From: Bradyrhizobium sp. CCGUVB4N
GTDB taxonomy: Bacteria > Pseudomonadota > Alphaproteobacteria > Rhizobiales > Xanthobacteraceae
Assembly (NCBI RefSeq): GCF_024199945.1
Contig: NZ_JANADP010000001.1
Location: 8,494,001-8,558,000, forward strand
Reading direction: 5' to 3'
DNA length: 64,000 nt
Every line of letters starts with the position of its first letter. Within the stretch, counting starts at the first letter, position 1. Position numbers and translations under genes: made by a program. Of the stretch, positions 33,266-41,997 are shown in pieces. The notes beneath the pieces were generated by a model. That model was not told the DNA's origin. It saw only the letters and a list, made by a program, of their open reading frames with translations, and did no database searches.

Positions 33266-34640
33266 CGGTGCGCGCCAATTTGCCGGCCGGGGTGACGTCG
33301 AGCGCCTCGACGAAGCGGATCACCGCCGGCACCTTGTGGGACGCCAGCTGCGCGCGGCACTGATCCAGGATCTGGTCGCGAATGTCCTTCGCGCGCGCCT
33401 GGTCGGTCCCGTCGGCAAGGATCACGTCGGCGACGACGATGCCGCCCGTGATCGGGCTGCGCCGCGACTTCGCCCGCGACATCCGCACGTCGGGATGACG
33501 GTTGATGGCCGCCTCGATCTCCTCGGGATGAACCTTCAGCCCGCCGATATTGATGATGCCGCCGCGGCGGCCGACGAAATAATAGCGGTCGCCACGCAAT
33601 TCGACGATATCGCCACTGTCGACGAAACCGTCGCCATCGGTGAGCGCAGCCGCGTTGCGGCCAATGTAAGCGTGTGCCGTCCGCGTCGAGCGGATGCGCA
33701 GCGAGCCGTCGACGACCTTCATCTCGACGCCGTTACGGTTGCCGAGATAGTTCGCCGGAAAACCCTCGAGCCCGTCATTGACGGCGAAGCCGACGCCGGC
33801 TTCGGTCGAGGCATAGGCATGACCGACGGAGGAATTGGGGAATGCCGCCGTGAGGCCGTCGAGCACCGCCTGGTCGGCGATCTCGCCGGAGAGGCGGACA
33901 TAGCCGGGCGCGAACTGCGCGGCCGAGCCGCTCATCAGAAGCTTGCGCCAGTGCGAGGGCGTGCCGGAGATGTGCGAGACCCCGCGCGCGTTCAGCCGCG
34001 CAACGTGATCGGCGAGCGCCTCGTGCGGATCCGACAGCACCATCGAGCCGCCGGAGAGGACGGCGCGGAGGAAGATCTGCAGGCCGCCATAGCGGCGGAT
34101 GTCGTAGAAGGTGGCCCAGACCGGCGCCGGGCCCTTGGCGGGGCCTTCGGCGACGATGGCGCCGGTGAGCGCTTCCAGCGTGTGGCCGACGATTTTGGGC
34201 ACGCCCGATGTGCCTGAGGTCAGCATCAGCCATTCGGTCGCGCGCTCGGTCTGCGCAGGCGCCGTGGCTTGAAGCGGCAATCGTGCGGTAACGACCAGCG
34301 ACACGCCGGTCGCGGCCCAGCGATCGGGCTCGTCGGTGACGACGGCATCGATCCCGGCATCGGCGATGAGCGCGTCCAGATGCGCAGGATTGAGATCCGG
34401 CGGGCATAGCAGCATGCGACGGGCGATGCCGTCGAGCTCGATCATGGCGAGGCCCGAGCGGAGCTGGTCCGACAGTTTCAGGAGGACCGCGCGGCCGGAC
34501 AGCTCGCGCAGGCGGCCACCGAGGACCGTCTGCGACAGGATGTCGGTCAGCGACACGACATCGTGCGCATCCGACAGTGTCCGCCCTTTCAGCTCCGCGC
34601 CGAGATGATCACGGAGCGCGAAGATCTCACGCGGGGACAT
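33258..34640 (-). CDS. AMP-dependent acyl ligase, probably acting on a dedicated carrier protein
   Basis: A 460-residue member of the ANL (acyl-adenylating) superfamily, short compared with the usual 500-550. The P-loop TSGTSGVPKI is at 141-150, the aromatic/ATP motif YASTEAG near 290, GRRGGIINIGGLKVHPEEIE in the hinge region, and the C-terminal lysine in PAGKLARTD near 456. These residues indicate an active enzyme. Overlap with acp (14 bp) suggests it charges that carrier, as DltA does for DltC. Substrate unknown. The ATG at 34640 lies within the end of acp. Confidence 0.85.
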   Translation of the reverse strand: MSPREIFALRDHLGAELKGRTLSDAHDVVSLTDILSQTVLGGRLRELSGRAVLLKLSDQLRSGLAMIELDGIARRMLLCPPDLNPAHLDALIADAGIDAVVTDEPDRWAATGVSLVVTARLPLQATAPAQTERATEWLMLTSGTSGVPKIVGHTLEALTGAIVAEGPAKGPAPVWATFYDIRRYGGLQIFLRAVLSGGSMVLSDPHEALADHVARLNARGVSHISGTPSHWRKLLMSGSAAQFAPGYVRLSGEIADQAVLDGLTAAFPNSSVGHAYASTEAGVGFAVNDGLEGFPANYLGNRNGVEMKVVDGSLRIRSTRTAHAYIGRNAAALTDGDGFVDSGDIVELRGDRYYFVGRRGGIINIGGLKVHPEEIEAAINRHPDVRMSRAKSRRSPITGGIVVADVILADGTDQARAKDIRDQILDQCRAQLASHKVPAVIRFVEALDVTPAGKLARTDA

Positions 34641-34872
34641 TTTCGTAGGCCCGCACGAAATCACCCACGGTGGCGGGGAACGCTGCGTCCTCGGAAATGG
34701 TGAAGGGATCGACGCCGGTCTCGTCCTCGAGACGCGCGACCAGGATCGCGAAAGCGAGCGAGTCAAAGCCCGTCTCGTGCAGGGACAGATCGTCCGAAAG
34801 TGCGGGAAGCGTGACGTGCTGCTCTTTTGCGATCTGCTGGATCGCTTCAATGACCTTGGATCGTACCGACAT
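34627..34872 (-). CDS. acyl carrier protein
   Basis: An 81-residue carrier protein. The phosphopantetheine attachment serine is S38 in ETGFDSLAFAILV, and the rest has the acidic three-helix pattern (LEDETGVDPFTISEDAAFPATVGDFVRAY). It is not the housekeeping AcpP, which lies elsewhere in such genomes beside fab genes. It is the first gene of a three-gene operon with an acyl ligase and an SDR, which suggests a dedicated modification or biosynthesis step. Confidence 0.9.
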   Translation of the reverse strand: MSVRSKVIEAIQQIAKEQHVTLPALSDDLSLHETGFDSLAFAILVARLEDETGVDPFTISEDAAFPATVGDFVRAYENVPA

Positions 34873-34890
34873 GGCTGGCTCGCCTCTGAC

Positions 34891-34905
34891 TTTAGTTAAT
34901 CGATC
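34891..34905 (-). promoter_or_regulatory. TTTAGTTAATCGATC element upstream of the acp operon
   Basis: Read on the + strand, TTTAGTTAATCGATC stands 19 bp upstream of the acp ATG and matches 14 of 15 bases of one side of the palindrome between the TetR gene and the thiolase gene at 54436-54458. It may be a half-site for that or a related regulator. Confidence 0.5.
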
Positions 34906-35025
34906 GTGTTTCTTGCGGCGGCTCTCGATGACCGCCTCCCCTTGCCCGTGGGTTTACCGGACAGAAGTAAATGGCCTCTTGGACAATTCAGATAAAATTG
35001 GACCTATCTCGCGATTTTGCTTCCG

Positions 35026-36840
35026 TTACAGCCGGATCGTACCGTCCACGACCTGCGCATACGTCTTCCCATCCAGCGCAACATAAGCGCCGGATTTCGG
35101 CTCGAGCATGAACATCGGATCCGTCACCGCGCCTGGATCAAAGCCCTCGCGCGCGAGCTCCCCCTTCTTCTGCTTGAATGTCTCGGTCGCATCGAGCTCG
35201 CGCGAGATGCGGATGAAGACCGGGCGGGCATAGGCCGGCAGCCGCTGCGCGAGATGCGCAGACAGCGCGGCGATGTCAAAGCCCTCGTTCACGACGATCG
35301 CGCTCATGCCGGCGCGGCCATCGGCACCGGGAATGCTGACGCCATAGGTGGTGGCATCGACCACGCCGGTGAAATCGCGCACGGCGTCGTTGACCTCGGA
35401 GGTCGCGACGTTCTCGCCCTTCCACCGGAAGGTATCGCCGATACGATCGACGAAATGAAAGAAGCCCTTGTCGTCAAGCCGCATCAGATCGCCGGTACGG
35501 AACCAGGCATCGCCCTTGGCAAAGACGTTGCGCAAAATCTTCTTCTCGGTCTCACCCGCGTCGGTATAGCCCTCGAAACGACCACCGCCCTCGTCCGCCC
35601 TGCCGATGCGACCGATGGCCTCGCCCGGCTCACCGCGGGCACAGGCCAAGCAAAAGCCTTCCTCATTGCGCAGCGGCGCGCCGCTGTCGGGATCGAGCTT
35701 GACGAGACCGGCGGGAAAGCGATGCGCGAGCAGCGGCGGGATACGGCCGATGGCGCCCGGCTGCCCCTCGACGTTGAACAGCGAGAAATTGCCTTCGGTC
35801 GCGGCGTAGAATTCGAGGATGCGGGGAATGGCGAAACGGCCCTGGAAATCCTCCCAGATATCGCCGCGCAGGCCATTGCCGCAGACGAGCCGCAGGCGAT
35901 GGCGGTTTTCGTATTCCGACGGCGGCGCCTTGAGCAGATAGCGGCAGAGCTCGCCGATATACTGAAACAGGGTGCAGTCGTGCCGCACGATGTCAGGCCA
36001 GAAGTTCGACGCCGAGAATTTTTCGGCGACCACCACCGAACCACCAGCCGCGAGCATGCTGCACGGCGCGACGATGCCGCCGACCGAGTGAAACAGCGGC
36101 AGGCAATCGTAGAGACGGTCCTGCGGTGTCGCGCCGGTGAGGCCGGCGAACCAAAAACCCCAGTTGAGGATGCGGCGATGGCTGATGCTGGCAGCCTTCG
36201 GCAGGCCGGTGGTGCCGGAGGTATAGATCAGCAGCGCGCGGTCATCGATGGTGACGTCGCCGTGCTCCTCCGGCAGCAACGCCTCGTCGTCGAGCGCGGC
36301 GAGCGCAACATCGATCGCACGCTCGCTGCGGGCATCGCCATGGGTCCAGACCTTGGCCTCGGTCTTCAGGTGCGGCGCCGCGCTCTCCAGCGTCTCCGAG
36401 AGGTCATGCGCGACGATGATGTGCGAGGGCTTTGCGACATCGATGCAATGCGCGAGAGATTGCCCGACGAGCCTGGTGTTGATCAGCGCCACCACGCCGC
36501 CAACACGGCTGATGCCGAGCCAGGCCGCGACATAATCGATGCCGTTCGGCATGATCAGGCCGACAGTATCCCCTTTGGCGACGCCGACCGAGAGTGCCCA
36601 GCGCGCATAGCGATTGATGCGCTTCGACAGGCCGTCATAGTCGAGGCTTGCGTCGTCCGTGACCAGCGCGACACGGTCGGGCTGGCGACGCGCCCAATCA
36701 TCGACGACGTCGGCGAACAGCCGGCCCGGCAGCGTCTCGATCCGCGCCGTCAGCTCGATCGCCTTCAGCCAGATCTTTGAAGCCGAAGGCGCGCGCGCGG
36801 CTTTCGTTTGCTCGATGACGCCGGTGGTCATGCCGTTCAT
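35026..36840 (-). CDS. long-chain / very-long-chain acyl-CoA synthetase (FATP-like)
   Basis: A 604-residue fatty-acid CoA ligase of the FadD/FATP (SLC27-like) type. Motifs: ATP loop LIYTSGTTGLPKAASISHRR near 205, FYAATEGNFSLFNVEG, EKKILRNVFAKGDAWFRTGDLMRLDDKGFFHFVDRIGDTFRWKGENVATSEV, with the RTGD and RWKGEN hinge residues complete, and TFKQKKGELAREGFDPG near the C terminus. Upstream of its ATG is a sequence related to the TetR-type palindrome. Chain length of substrate is not known. Single gene. Confidence 0.92.
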   Translation of the reverse strand: MNGMTTGVIEQTKAARAPSASKIWLKAIELTARIETLPGRLFADVVDDWARRQPDRVALVTDDASLDYDGLSKRINRYARWALSVGVAKGDTVGLIMPNGIDYVAAWLGISRVGGVVALINTRLVGQSLAHCIDVAKPSHIIVAHDLSETLESAAPHLKTEAKVWTHGDARSERAIDVALAALDDEALLPEEHGDVTIDDRALLIYTSGTTGLPKAASISHRRILNWGFWFAGLTGATPQDRLYDCLPLFHSVGGIVAPCSMLAAGGSVVVAEKFSASNFWPDIVRHDCTLFQYIGELCRYLLKAPPSEYENRHRLRLVCGNGLRGDIWEDFQGRFAIPRILEFYAATEGNFSLFNVEGQPGAIGRIPPLLAHRFPAGLVKLDPDSGAPLRNEEGFCLACARGEPGEAIGRIGRADEGGGRFEGYTDAGETEKKILRNVFAKGDAWFRTGDLMRLDDKGFFHFVDRIGDTFRWKGENVATSEVNDAVRDFTGVVDATTYGVSIPGADGRAGMSAIVVNEGFDIAALSAHLAQRLPAYARPVFIRISRELDATETFKQKKGELAREGFDPGAVTDPMFMLEPKSGAYVALDGKTYAQVVDGTIRL

Positions 36841-36928
36841 TCTTTCGGGCGGTATCTGCTTGTTCCCGGCAGCTTAGCGCGCGCCCCCTGCCCAGGTGTT
36901 AAGAGACAAGGTAAAACTCGGTTAGCTC

Positions 36929-36938
36929 TCGATTAACT
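36929..36938 (-). promoter_or_regulatory. AGTTAATCGA half-site upstream of the fadD-like gene
   Basis: On the - strand AGTTAATCGAGAGCTAAC begins with the same 10-base half-site as the acp element and has GTTA/TAAC arms. It stands about 90 bp before the start codon. Suggestive of shared control of the two acyl loci; short, so chance is possible. Confidence 0.35.
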
Positions 36939-37063
36939 GCGATCATCCTTTACCAAGCCGACGGGAACGTCGTGCGGCCCGACGCGATTCTTGCGATAGC
37001 AACGCCAGTCATTCGAGCGTGCTGCGCGCGTCCCCTCGCCCCGCGAGAGATGAACTGGAGGCC

Positions 37064-38047
37064 ATGATGATCACCAGGCGACATTTCCTTCAGACCGCGG
37101 CCTGCGCCGCAGCCACGCTCGTGGCTCCGCGCGCCTTTGCGATCGGCAACCCGTCCTATCCCTCGCGCAGCGTGAAATGGGTGGTGCCCTATGCACCGGG
37201 CGGCGCCACCGACGTGCTGTCACGTCTGATCTGCCAGCGCCTGTCCGACCGGCTCGGCCAGACCTTCGTGGTCGAGAACAAGCCTGGTGCCGGCAGCAAT
37301 ATCGGCACGCAGGCGGTGATCACGTCGGCGCCAGACGGCTACACGCTGCTGCTGACCTCGACTGCGAATGCGATCAACGCCTCGTTCGATCCGGCGTTGC
37401 CCTATGATTTCGCCAAGGGCATCGCGCCGGTCGCCGGCGTTGCGCGGATTCCGCTGGTGCTGGTCGTCAACAACGACTTGCCGGTCAAGAGCGTTGCCGA
37501 CTTCATTGCCTACGCCAAGGCCAATCCCGGCAAGATGTCGATCGCCTCGTCCGGCATCGGCACCTCGCTGCATCTCTCCGGCGAGCTGTTCAAGTCGATG
37601 GCCGGCGTGCAGTTCACCCACGTGCCCTATCGCGGTTCCGCGCCGGGCCTGACCGACGTGATGAGCGGGCAAATCCAGGGCATGTTCGACAACGTCACCT
37701 CGTCCTTCGAGCTGGTGCGCGCCGGCAAGCTGCGCGCGCTCGGCATCACCACGCGCGAGCGCTCGGAGATTTTGCCTGAGGTACCATCGATCGCCGGCAC
37801 GCTTCCCGGCTACGAGACATCCTCGTTCTACGGCGTCGGCGCCCCCTACGACACGCCGCGCGAGATCGTCGACCTGCTCAATCGCGAGGTCGACACGGCG
37901 CTGTCCGACGCCGAGATCAAGGTACGCATCGCCGAGCTCGGCGCGATCCCGCTACACGGCAATGCAGGCGAGTTCGGCGGCATGCTGACCGCCGAGACCG
38001 AGCGCTGGCGCAAGGTGGTGGAGTTGTCGGGGATCCGGAAGGAATAG
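37064..38047 (+). CDS. Bug-type (TctC-like) tripartite tricarboxylate transporter binding protein
   Basis: A 327-residue periplasmic binding protein with a twin-arginine-like signal (MMITRRHFLQTAACAAATLVAPRAFA). The family core YPSRSVKWVVPYAPGGATDVLSRL, VENKPGAGSNIGTQAV, FTHVPYRGSAPGLTDVMSGQIQGMFDN is complete. It binds small carboxylates or related solutes. The TctA and TctB membrane subunits are not beside it, which is common for the many orphan Bug proteins of this group. ATG follows GGAGG. Confidence 0.92.
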   Translation: MMITRRHFLQTAACAAATLVAPRAFAIGNPSYPSRSVKWVVPYAPGGATDVLSRLICQRLSDRLGQTFVVENKPGAGSNIGTQAVITSAPDGYTLLLTSTANAINASFDPALPYDFAKGIAPVAGVARIPLVLVVNNDLPVKSVADFIAYAKANPGKMSIASSGIGTSLHLSGELFKSMAGVQFTHVPYRGSAPGLTDVMSGQIQGMFDNVTSSFELVRAGKLRALGITTRERSEILPEVPSIAGTLPGYETSSFYGVGAPYDTPREIVDLLNREVDTALSDAEIKVRIAELGAIPLHGNAGEFGGMLTAETERWRKVVELSGIRKE

Positions 38048-38117
38048 CCTTCTTCCACGCGTCAGGCGGATTGATTGCTTGGTCGAACAATCCGCCGGAC
38101 ATCGCACCCACAGCCCG

Positions 38118-38396
38118 TCAGTACACCGTCTTGTGACGCTTGCGCGCCGGAGGCTGCTGCCGATCGAAGGCGTAATAGGGATTGACGTCACACATCGCGG
38201 AAAGGCCCGATGCCGTCGCGCGGCACTGCTCAATTGATGTAAACGAGCAATCGTACCAGTCGCTGGCGCCGCCGTGAGGGCCGCCCGACCAGATGTGCAT
38301 GCACACCGGATAACGCGGGTCGTAACGCTGGGCGCTGGCGGAAGTCGCGACGAAAAGCGCTGCGATGGCGGTGAGGGTCAGGACAGGGAGGCGCAT
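38118..38396 (-). CDS. DUF3551 small secreted protein, predicted EcfG target
   Basis: A 92-residue exported protein: signal peptide (LPVLTLTAIAALFVATSASA) and a short mature domain with RYPVCMHIWSGGPHGGASDWYDCSFTSIEQCRATASGLSAMCDVNPYY. Four cysteines suggest two disulfides. DUF3551 is numerous in Bradyrhizobium and function is unknown. A perfect EcfG promoter lies 60 bp upstream, a direct hint at stress induction. Confidence 0.88.
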   Translation of the reverse strand: MRLPVLTLTAIAALFVATSASAQRYDPRYPVCMHIWSGGPHGGASDWYDCSFTSIEQCRATASGLSAMCDVNPYYAFDRQQPPARKRHKTVY

Positions 38397-38456
38397 CGGA
38401 CATTTCCTCGAATAGGTGGCGTCGACGGATCTGATGCCGACGGCCTCCTATGACAC

Positions 38457-38482
38457 AACGCTACGCCCGAGGCGACTGTTCC
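38457..38482 (-). promoter_or_regulatory. EcfG (general stress) promoter of the DUF3551 gene
   Basis: On the - strand GGAAC, 17 bp, CGTT, a full consensus match. Predicted transcript start near 38450, about 55 nt before the ATG. It lies between the DUF3551 gene and htpG, on the strand of both. Confidence 0.7.
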
Positions 38483-38515
38483 TGGGGACAATGACGGCAA
38501 GGTGAGCGCCGCGCG

Positions 38516-40393
38516 CTACCCGCCCAGCCCCTGCAGCACGAGACGATTCAGCCTTGCCGCAAACGCGGCCGGATCTTCCGGCAGCTCGCCATCCAGAATC
38601 TGCGCCTGTTCGAGCAGGAGCAGGCTGAGGTCATCGACCGTGTTCGAGCCGGCTTGGGCCTTGGTGATCGCCGTGACCATGGGGTGGCGCAGATTGATCT
38701 CCAGGATCGGCTTGGTGCGCATGCCGCGGTTCTGCTGCGCCAGCAGGCGCTCGAGCTCGCGGCTTGGGCCCTGGCTGTCGGCGACGAGGCAGGAAGCGGA
38801 GCTGGTGAGGCGGGTCGAGGCCTTGACGTCGCTGACGCGCTCGCCAAGCGCCGCCTTGATCACCGCGATGGTGGCGGCCTCGTCGGCCTCGGGCTCGTCC
38901 TTCTTCGTCTCGTCCGTGTCGTCGACGCGCGGGATCAGGTCGAGATTGAGATCACCCTGGCTCAGCGACTTCAGCGGCTTGCCCTCGAACTCCGTCGGCA
39001 TCGAGGTCCAGAAGGCATCGACCGGATCGGACAGCAGCAGCACCTCGATGCCGCGCGCGGTCGCAGCTTCCAGCCGCGGACTGGACTTCAGCCGCTCGAT
39101 GCTGTCGCCGACGAGATAGTAGATCTCGGTCTGGTTCGGCTTGAAATCGGCGACGATGTCCTTGAGTGCGCGTTTCTCGCCGGTCGTGGTGGTGAAGCGA
39201 GACAGCGCGAGCAGCTTTTCGCGGCGCTCGAAATCCTCGTAGATGCCCTCTTTCAGCACCGCGCCGAAAGCGTCCCAGATCTTTGCGAAATTCTCGGCGT
39301 CCTTCTCGGCGAGGCTTTCGAGCTCGTTGACGACGCGGGTCGCCACGGCCTTGCGGATCTGCGCCAGCTGCGGGTTGTTCTGGAGCATCTCGCGCGAGAT
39401 GTTGAGCGGGAGATCCTCGCTGTCGACGACGCCGCGGATGAAGCGGAGATAGCCCGGCAGGAGATCCGCATCGTCGGTGATGAAGACGCGGCGGACATAG
39501 AGCTTGACGCGGCCCTTGCGGTTCGGCTCGAACAGATCGAACGGCTTGGTCGACGGCGCGAACAGCAGCACGGCATAGGAGTAGCGGCCCTCGGCGCGAT
39601 AATGCAGCGTCATCGCGGGATCGTCGAAGGCGGACGCGATCTGCTGGTAGGCCTTCTTGTAGTCTTCCGTCGAAAGCTCGGATTTCGAACGCTGCCACAG
39701 CGCGCTCGCCGAATTGATCTGGCGTGGTTCACCTTCTTCCGGCACCAGCTCGATCGGGAAGAGGATGTTGTCGGAATAGGCCCCGACGATGCGCTCGATC
39801 TCGTAGGTCTCGAGATATTTCTTCGCGTCGTCCTTCAGGTGCAGGACGATCTCGGTGCCGCGCGCCACACGCGCCGCCTCCTCGTCACTCGCGCGAGCGA
39901 TCTCGAAGCCGGAGCCGCCTGACGACGTCCAGGTCCAGACGTCGCTCTCGCCGGCACGGCGGCTGACGACGACGATCTTGTCGGCGACCATGAAGGCGGA
40001 ATAGAAGCCGACGCCGAACTGGCCGATCAGGCCGAGGCCGTCCTTGGCCTCCTTCAGCTTCGACACGAAGGCCTTGGTGCCGGAGCGGGCGATGGTGCCG
40101 AGATGATCGATCAGCTCCTGCCGCTCCATGCCGATACCGTTGTCGGCGATCGTCAGCGTCCCTGCCGTCTTGTTCGGGATGATCCGAATCTTGGGCGCGT
40201 CGCCCTCACCCAGCAGGGCCGGATTGGCGATCGCCTCATAGCGCAACTTGTCGCAGGCATCCGAGGCGTTGGAGACCAGCTCGCGCAGGAAGATGTCGGT
40301 CTCCGAATAGACGGAGTGCACCATCAGGTGCAGCAGCTCGGAAACCTCGGCCTGGAAAGGCTGCGTATGCGTGGCCGTATCGGACGTCGTCAT
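38516..40393 (-). CDS. htpG: molecular chaperone HtpG (Hsp90)
   Basis: A 625-residue ATP-dependent chaperone. The N-terminal ATPase domain has HSVYSETDIFLRELVSNASDACDKLRYEAI, LTIADNGIGMERQELIDHLGTIARSGTKAF and GQFGVGFYSAFMVADKI, the Bergerat fold signatures. A middle domain (KLYVRRVFITDDADLLPGYLRFIRGVVDSEDLPLNISREMLQ) and C-terminal dimerisation domain follow. Length matches E. coli HtpG (624). Very secure. Confidence 0.97.
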   Translation of the reverse strand: MTTSDTATHTQPFQAEVSELLHLMVHSVYSETDIFLRELVSNASDACDKLRYEAIANPALLGEGDAPKIRIIPNKTAGTLTIADNGIGMERQELIDHLGTIARSGTKAFVSKLKEAKDGLGLIGQFGVGFYSAFMVADKIVVVSRRAGESDVWTWTSSGGSGFEIARASDEEAARVARGTEIVLHLKDDAKKYLETYEIERIVGAYSDNILFPIELVPEEGEPRQINSASALWQRSKSELSTEDYKKAYQQIASAFDDPAMTLHYRAEGRYSYAVLLFAPSTKPFDLFEPNRKGRVKLYVRRVFITDDADLLPGYLRFIRGVVDSEDLPLNISREMLQNNPQLAQIRKAVATRVVNELESLAEKDAENFAKIWDAFGAVLKEGIYEDFERREKLLALSRFTTTTGEKRALKDIVADFKPNQTEIYYLVGDSIERLKSSPRLEAATARGIEVLLLSDPVDAFWTSMPTEFEGKPLKSLSQGDLNLDLIPRVDDTDETKKDEPEADEAATIAVIKAALGERVSDVKASTRLTSSASCLVADSQGPSRELERLLAQQNRGMRTKPILEINLRHPMVTAITKAQAGSNTVDDLSLLLLEQAQILDGELPEDPAAFAARLNRLVLQGLGG

Positions 40394-40430
40394 GCGTTTA
40401 CCCGGTCAATCGGAGTTGGAGAAACCCGGG

Positions 40431-40458
40431 ATATAACGCGATGGGATAGGGGATCAAG
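40431..40458 (-). promoter_or_regulatory. candidate promoter of htpG
   Basis: On the - strand CTTGAT, 16 bp, TTATAT, close to the rhizobial consensus CTTGAC-N17-CTATAT, about 38 bp upstream of the start codon. An overlapping RpoH-type reading (CTTG and a C-rich spacer) cannot be excluded. Confidence 0.45.
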
Positions 40459-40519
40459 TGGACGTGCAAAGCCGCCCCCCCAGGCGGAGGGGCGGTTTGG
40501 CAGGTAGGGACGGGCCCGA

Positions 40520-40951
40520 TCAGGTCACGCAGCGGCCGGGCTGCAGCAGCTTGGCGACCTCGGTCAGGGAGCTCACCATCGGCTCACACGCGATGGTCGG
40601 CTTGCGGCCCGGCTTCAACAGCATGGTTGAGGGCTTGGCGTTGCCGGTCTCGACCACCGCGGGGACCCGGATCAGCACGGACGTGTCGGCCAGATCGTTC
40701 AGCCGCATCGAGACGGTGCGGGTCGGAGCGGCCGCCGGCTTGAGGTCGGCGAGCCGATCGGACTTGCTGGCGCGATTGACGTCATGACTTGCGACATTCC
40801 GACCCGAGGTCTGGCCCGGCTGCTCGGCGAGAGCCTGCCAGCGTTCGGCCAGATCGTGGCCAGAGGCAAGCTGAACGGCGCCGACCTGAACGGCGCAAAG
40901 CGTCGCGGCGATGGCGACGGCACCCAAAAATACCTTTTGAATCTGTGGCAT
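40520..40951 (-). CDS. secreted hypothetical protein
   Basis: A 143-residue protein with a signal peptide or membrane anchor at the N terminus (KVFLGAVAIAATLCAVQVGAVQLASG) and a soluble remainder without a recognised domain. A pair of cysteines stands near the end (IACEPMVSSL and QPGRCVT) and could form a disulfide. Codon use is like its neighbours. Single gene, downstream of nothing obvious; the family is not known to me. Confidence 0.7.
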   Translation of the reverse strand: MPQIQKVFLGAVAIAATLCAVQVGAVQLASGHDLAERWQALAEQPGQTSGRNVASHDVNRASKSDRLADLKPAAAPTRTVSMRLNDLADTSVLIRVPAVVETGNAKPSTMLLKPGRKPTIACEPMVSSLTEVAKLLQPGRCVT

Positions 40952-41049
40952 GGCTGTCGGTCCCTCGCCCCATGGCGATCACGGGAACAACGCGAGGAGA
41001 GGACAGGAGTTTCCCAGAGGTTAAGATCACTTAACCGTGTGCCAAATTC

Positions 41050-41196
41050 ACGCCAGGCCGCACAAAAAATTTTGCAGCCGCCTGGAACGACTCCCGCGCC
41101 TGGGAGTCGTCTCAACAGCCGGCTATTCCCCCCTGCCCCATAAGCCGGCGACGTAGGGCGCGACTGTGGTGATGCCAGTCGCGCCTTACTTTTTTC
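41050..41196 (+). ncRNA. candidate small RNA with four stem-loops and its own terminator
   Basis: In 266 bp without an ORF the + strand has hairpins in series: CCAGGC/GCCTGG (41053-41085), a perfect 9-bp ACGACTCCC/GGGAGTCGT with 6-nt loop (41087-41110), GCCGGCT/AGCCGGC with a C-rich loop CCCCCCTGCCCC (41118-41149), and a 10-bp GGCGCGACTG/CAGTCGCGCC (41157-41185) followed by TTACTTTTTT. Both flanking genes are on the other strand, so the T-run side does not serve them. C-rich loops resemble anti-Shine-Dalgarno loops of alphaproteobacterial trans-acting sRNAs. The 5' end is not defined. Confidence 0.5.
41157..41195 (+). terminator. rho-independent terminator without a + strand gene
   Basis: 10-bp perfect stem with a 9-nt loop, then TTACTTTTTT. 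The + strand upstream holds no gene for 2 kb or more other than the proposed small RNA. On the - strand, which carries the SnoaL-like gene, no T-run follows the stem. Confidence 0.75.
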
Positions 41197-41217
41197 TCGC
41201 GTTCGCTTGCCCGCAGT

Positions 41218-41823
41218 CTATTTGGCCTTCCCCGCAAGCCAGTCCCGCCCCTCGCCATAGAGCTTCTCGACCTCGGGGCCGATCAGGCCGGGCATGTCGC
41301 GCTTGACCTTGTAGCCAATCAACTCCTGCATGTAGGCGAGGTGACGGTAGCCTTCGGGCAGCGCGGCGAGCGCCTGCTGGTCGAGGCGAAGCATCGCGGC
41401 AGGATCGACCGGGTCGATCCGATCCTTTTCGTAGATCGGTTGGCGGCGGACGATGCCCCACTTGCCTTGCCGGTTCTCCAGGAAATCGTAGAACCGCCCG
41501 GTGCAGACGACGTCGCACAGTACGTCGTGGACCGGAGCCCGCTGCGAGATCGTCATCTTGGTTTGCGCAATGGCCCGCTCGCCCGCAAGGTCGATGCTGG
41601 TGCCGCCGAGGAAATGCAGGATGCGCACGCCCTTGGCAAAGCCCTCCTGGCTGACGCGCATGAAATCCCGCGCCGGTCCCTGAAACCAGGTCGCGGACAT
41701 CCAGCCCTCTTCATGCCAGACGGTGGCAAACCGCTCCCAGTCACCGGCGTCGCGCCACACCGCCCAGTTTTCGACGAGGTCGCGGATGGCGAGACGGTCG
41801 AGCAGTTGCTGGTCCATGGGCAC
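41218..41823 (-). CDS. SnoaL/NTF2-like protein
   Basis: A 201-residue protein of the NTF2-like fold, SnoaL_4 style: LLDRLAIRDLVENWAVWRDAGDWERFATVWHEEGWMSATWFQGP is the first helical pair and strand, followed by LHFLGGTSIDLAGERAIAQTKMTISQRA. A longer than usual C-terminal tail (~60 residues; YRHLAYMQELIGYKVKRDMPGL) is present. Members include hydrolases, isomerases and ring-oxidation subunits; the substrate is not evident. Single gene. Confidence 0.82.
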   Translation of the reverse strand: MPMDQQLLDRLAIRDLVENWAVWRDAGDWERFATVWHEEGWMSATWFQGPARDFMRVSQEGFAKGVRILHFLGGTSIDLAGERAIAQTKMTISQRAPVHDVLCDVVCTGRFYDFLENRQGKWGIVRRQPIYEKDRIDPVDPAAMLRLDQQALAALPEGYRHLAYMQELIGYKVKRDMPGLIGPEVEKLYGEGRDWLAGKAK

Positions 41824-41997
41824 GTCTCCGGTGGCTTGAAGTGGCGATGAGTGTCATCGCGGTGAGATACCAAGGGGGCAAGAAGATTGCCGTCAAGCGG
41901 TGATGTTTCGCGATAGCTCGAATAGCCCACAATGACGAGAACGCAATACGAGCGCCATGGCTTGCAATCAACCGTAACGCGATTAGTATCTGCACCG

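Noticed and set aside
35017..36780. 587-residue open frame antisense to the fadD-like gene
   Set aside because: Shadow frame with typical Arg/Asp/Ala-rich low-complexity translation.
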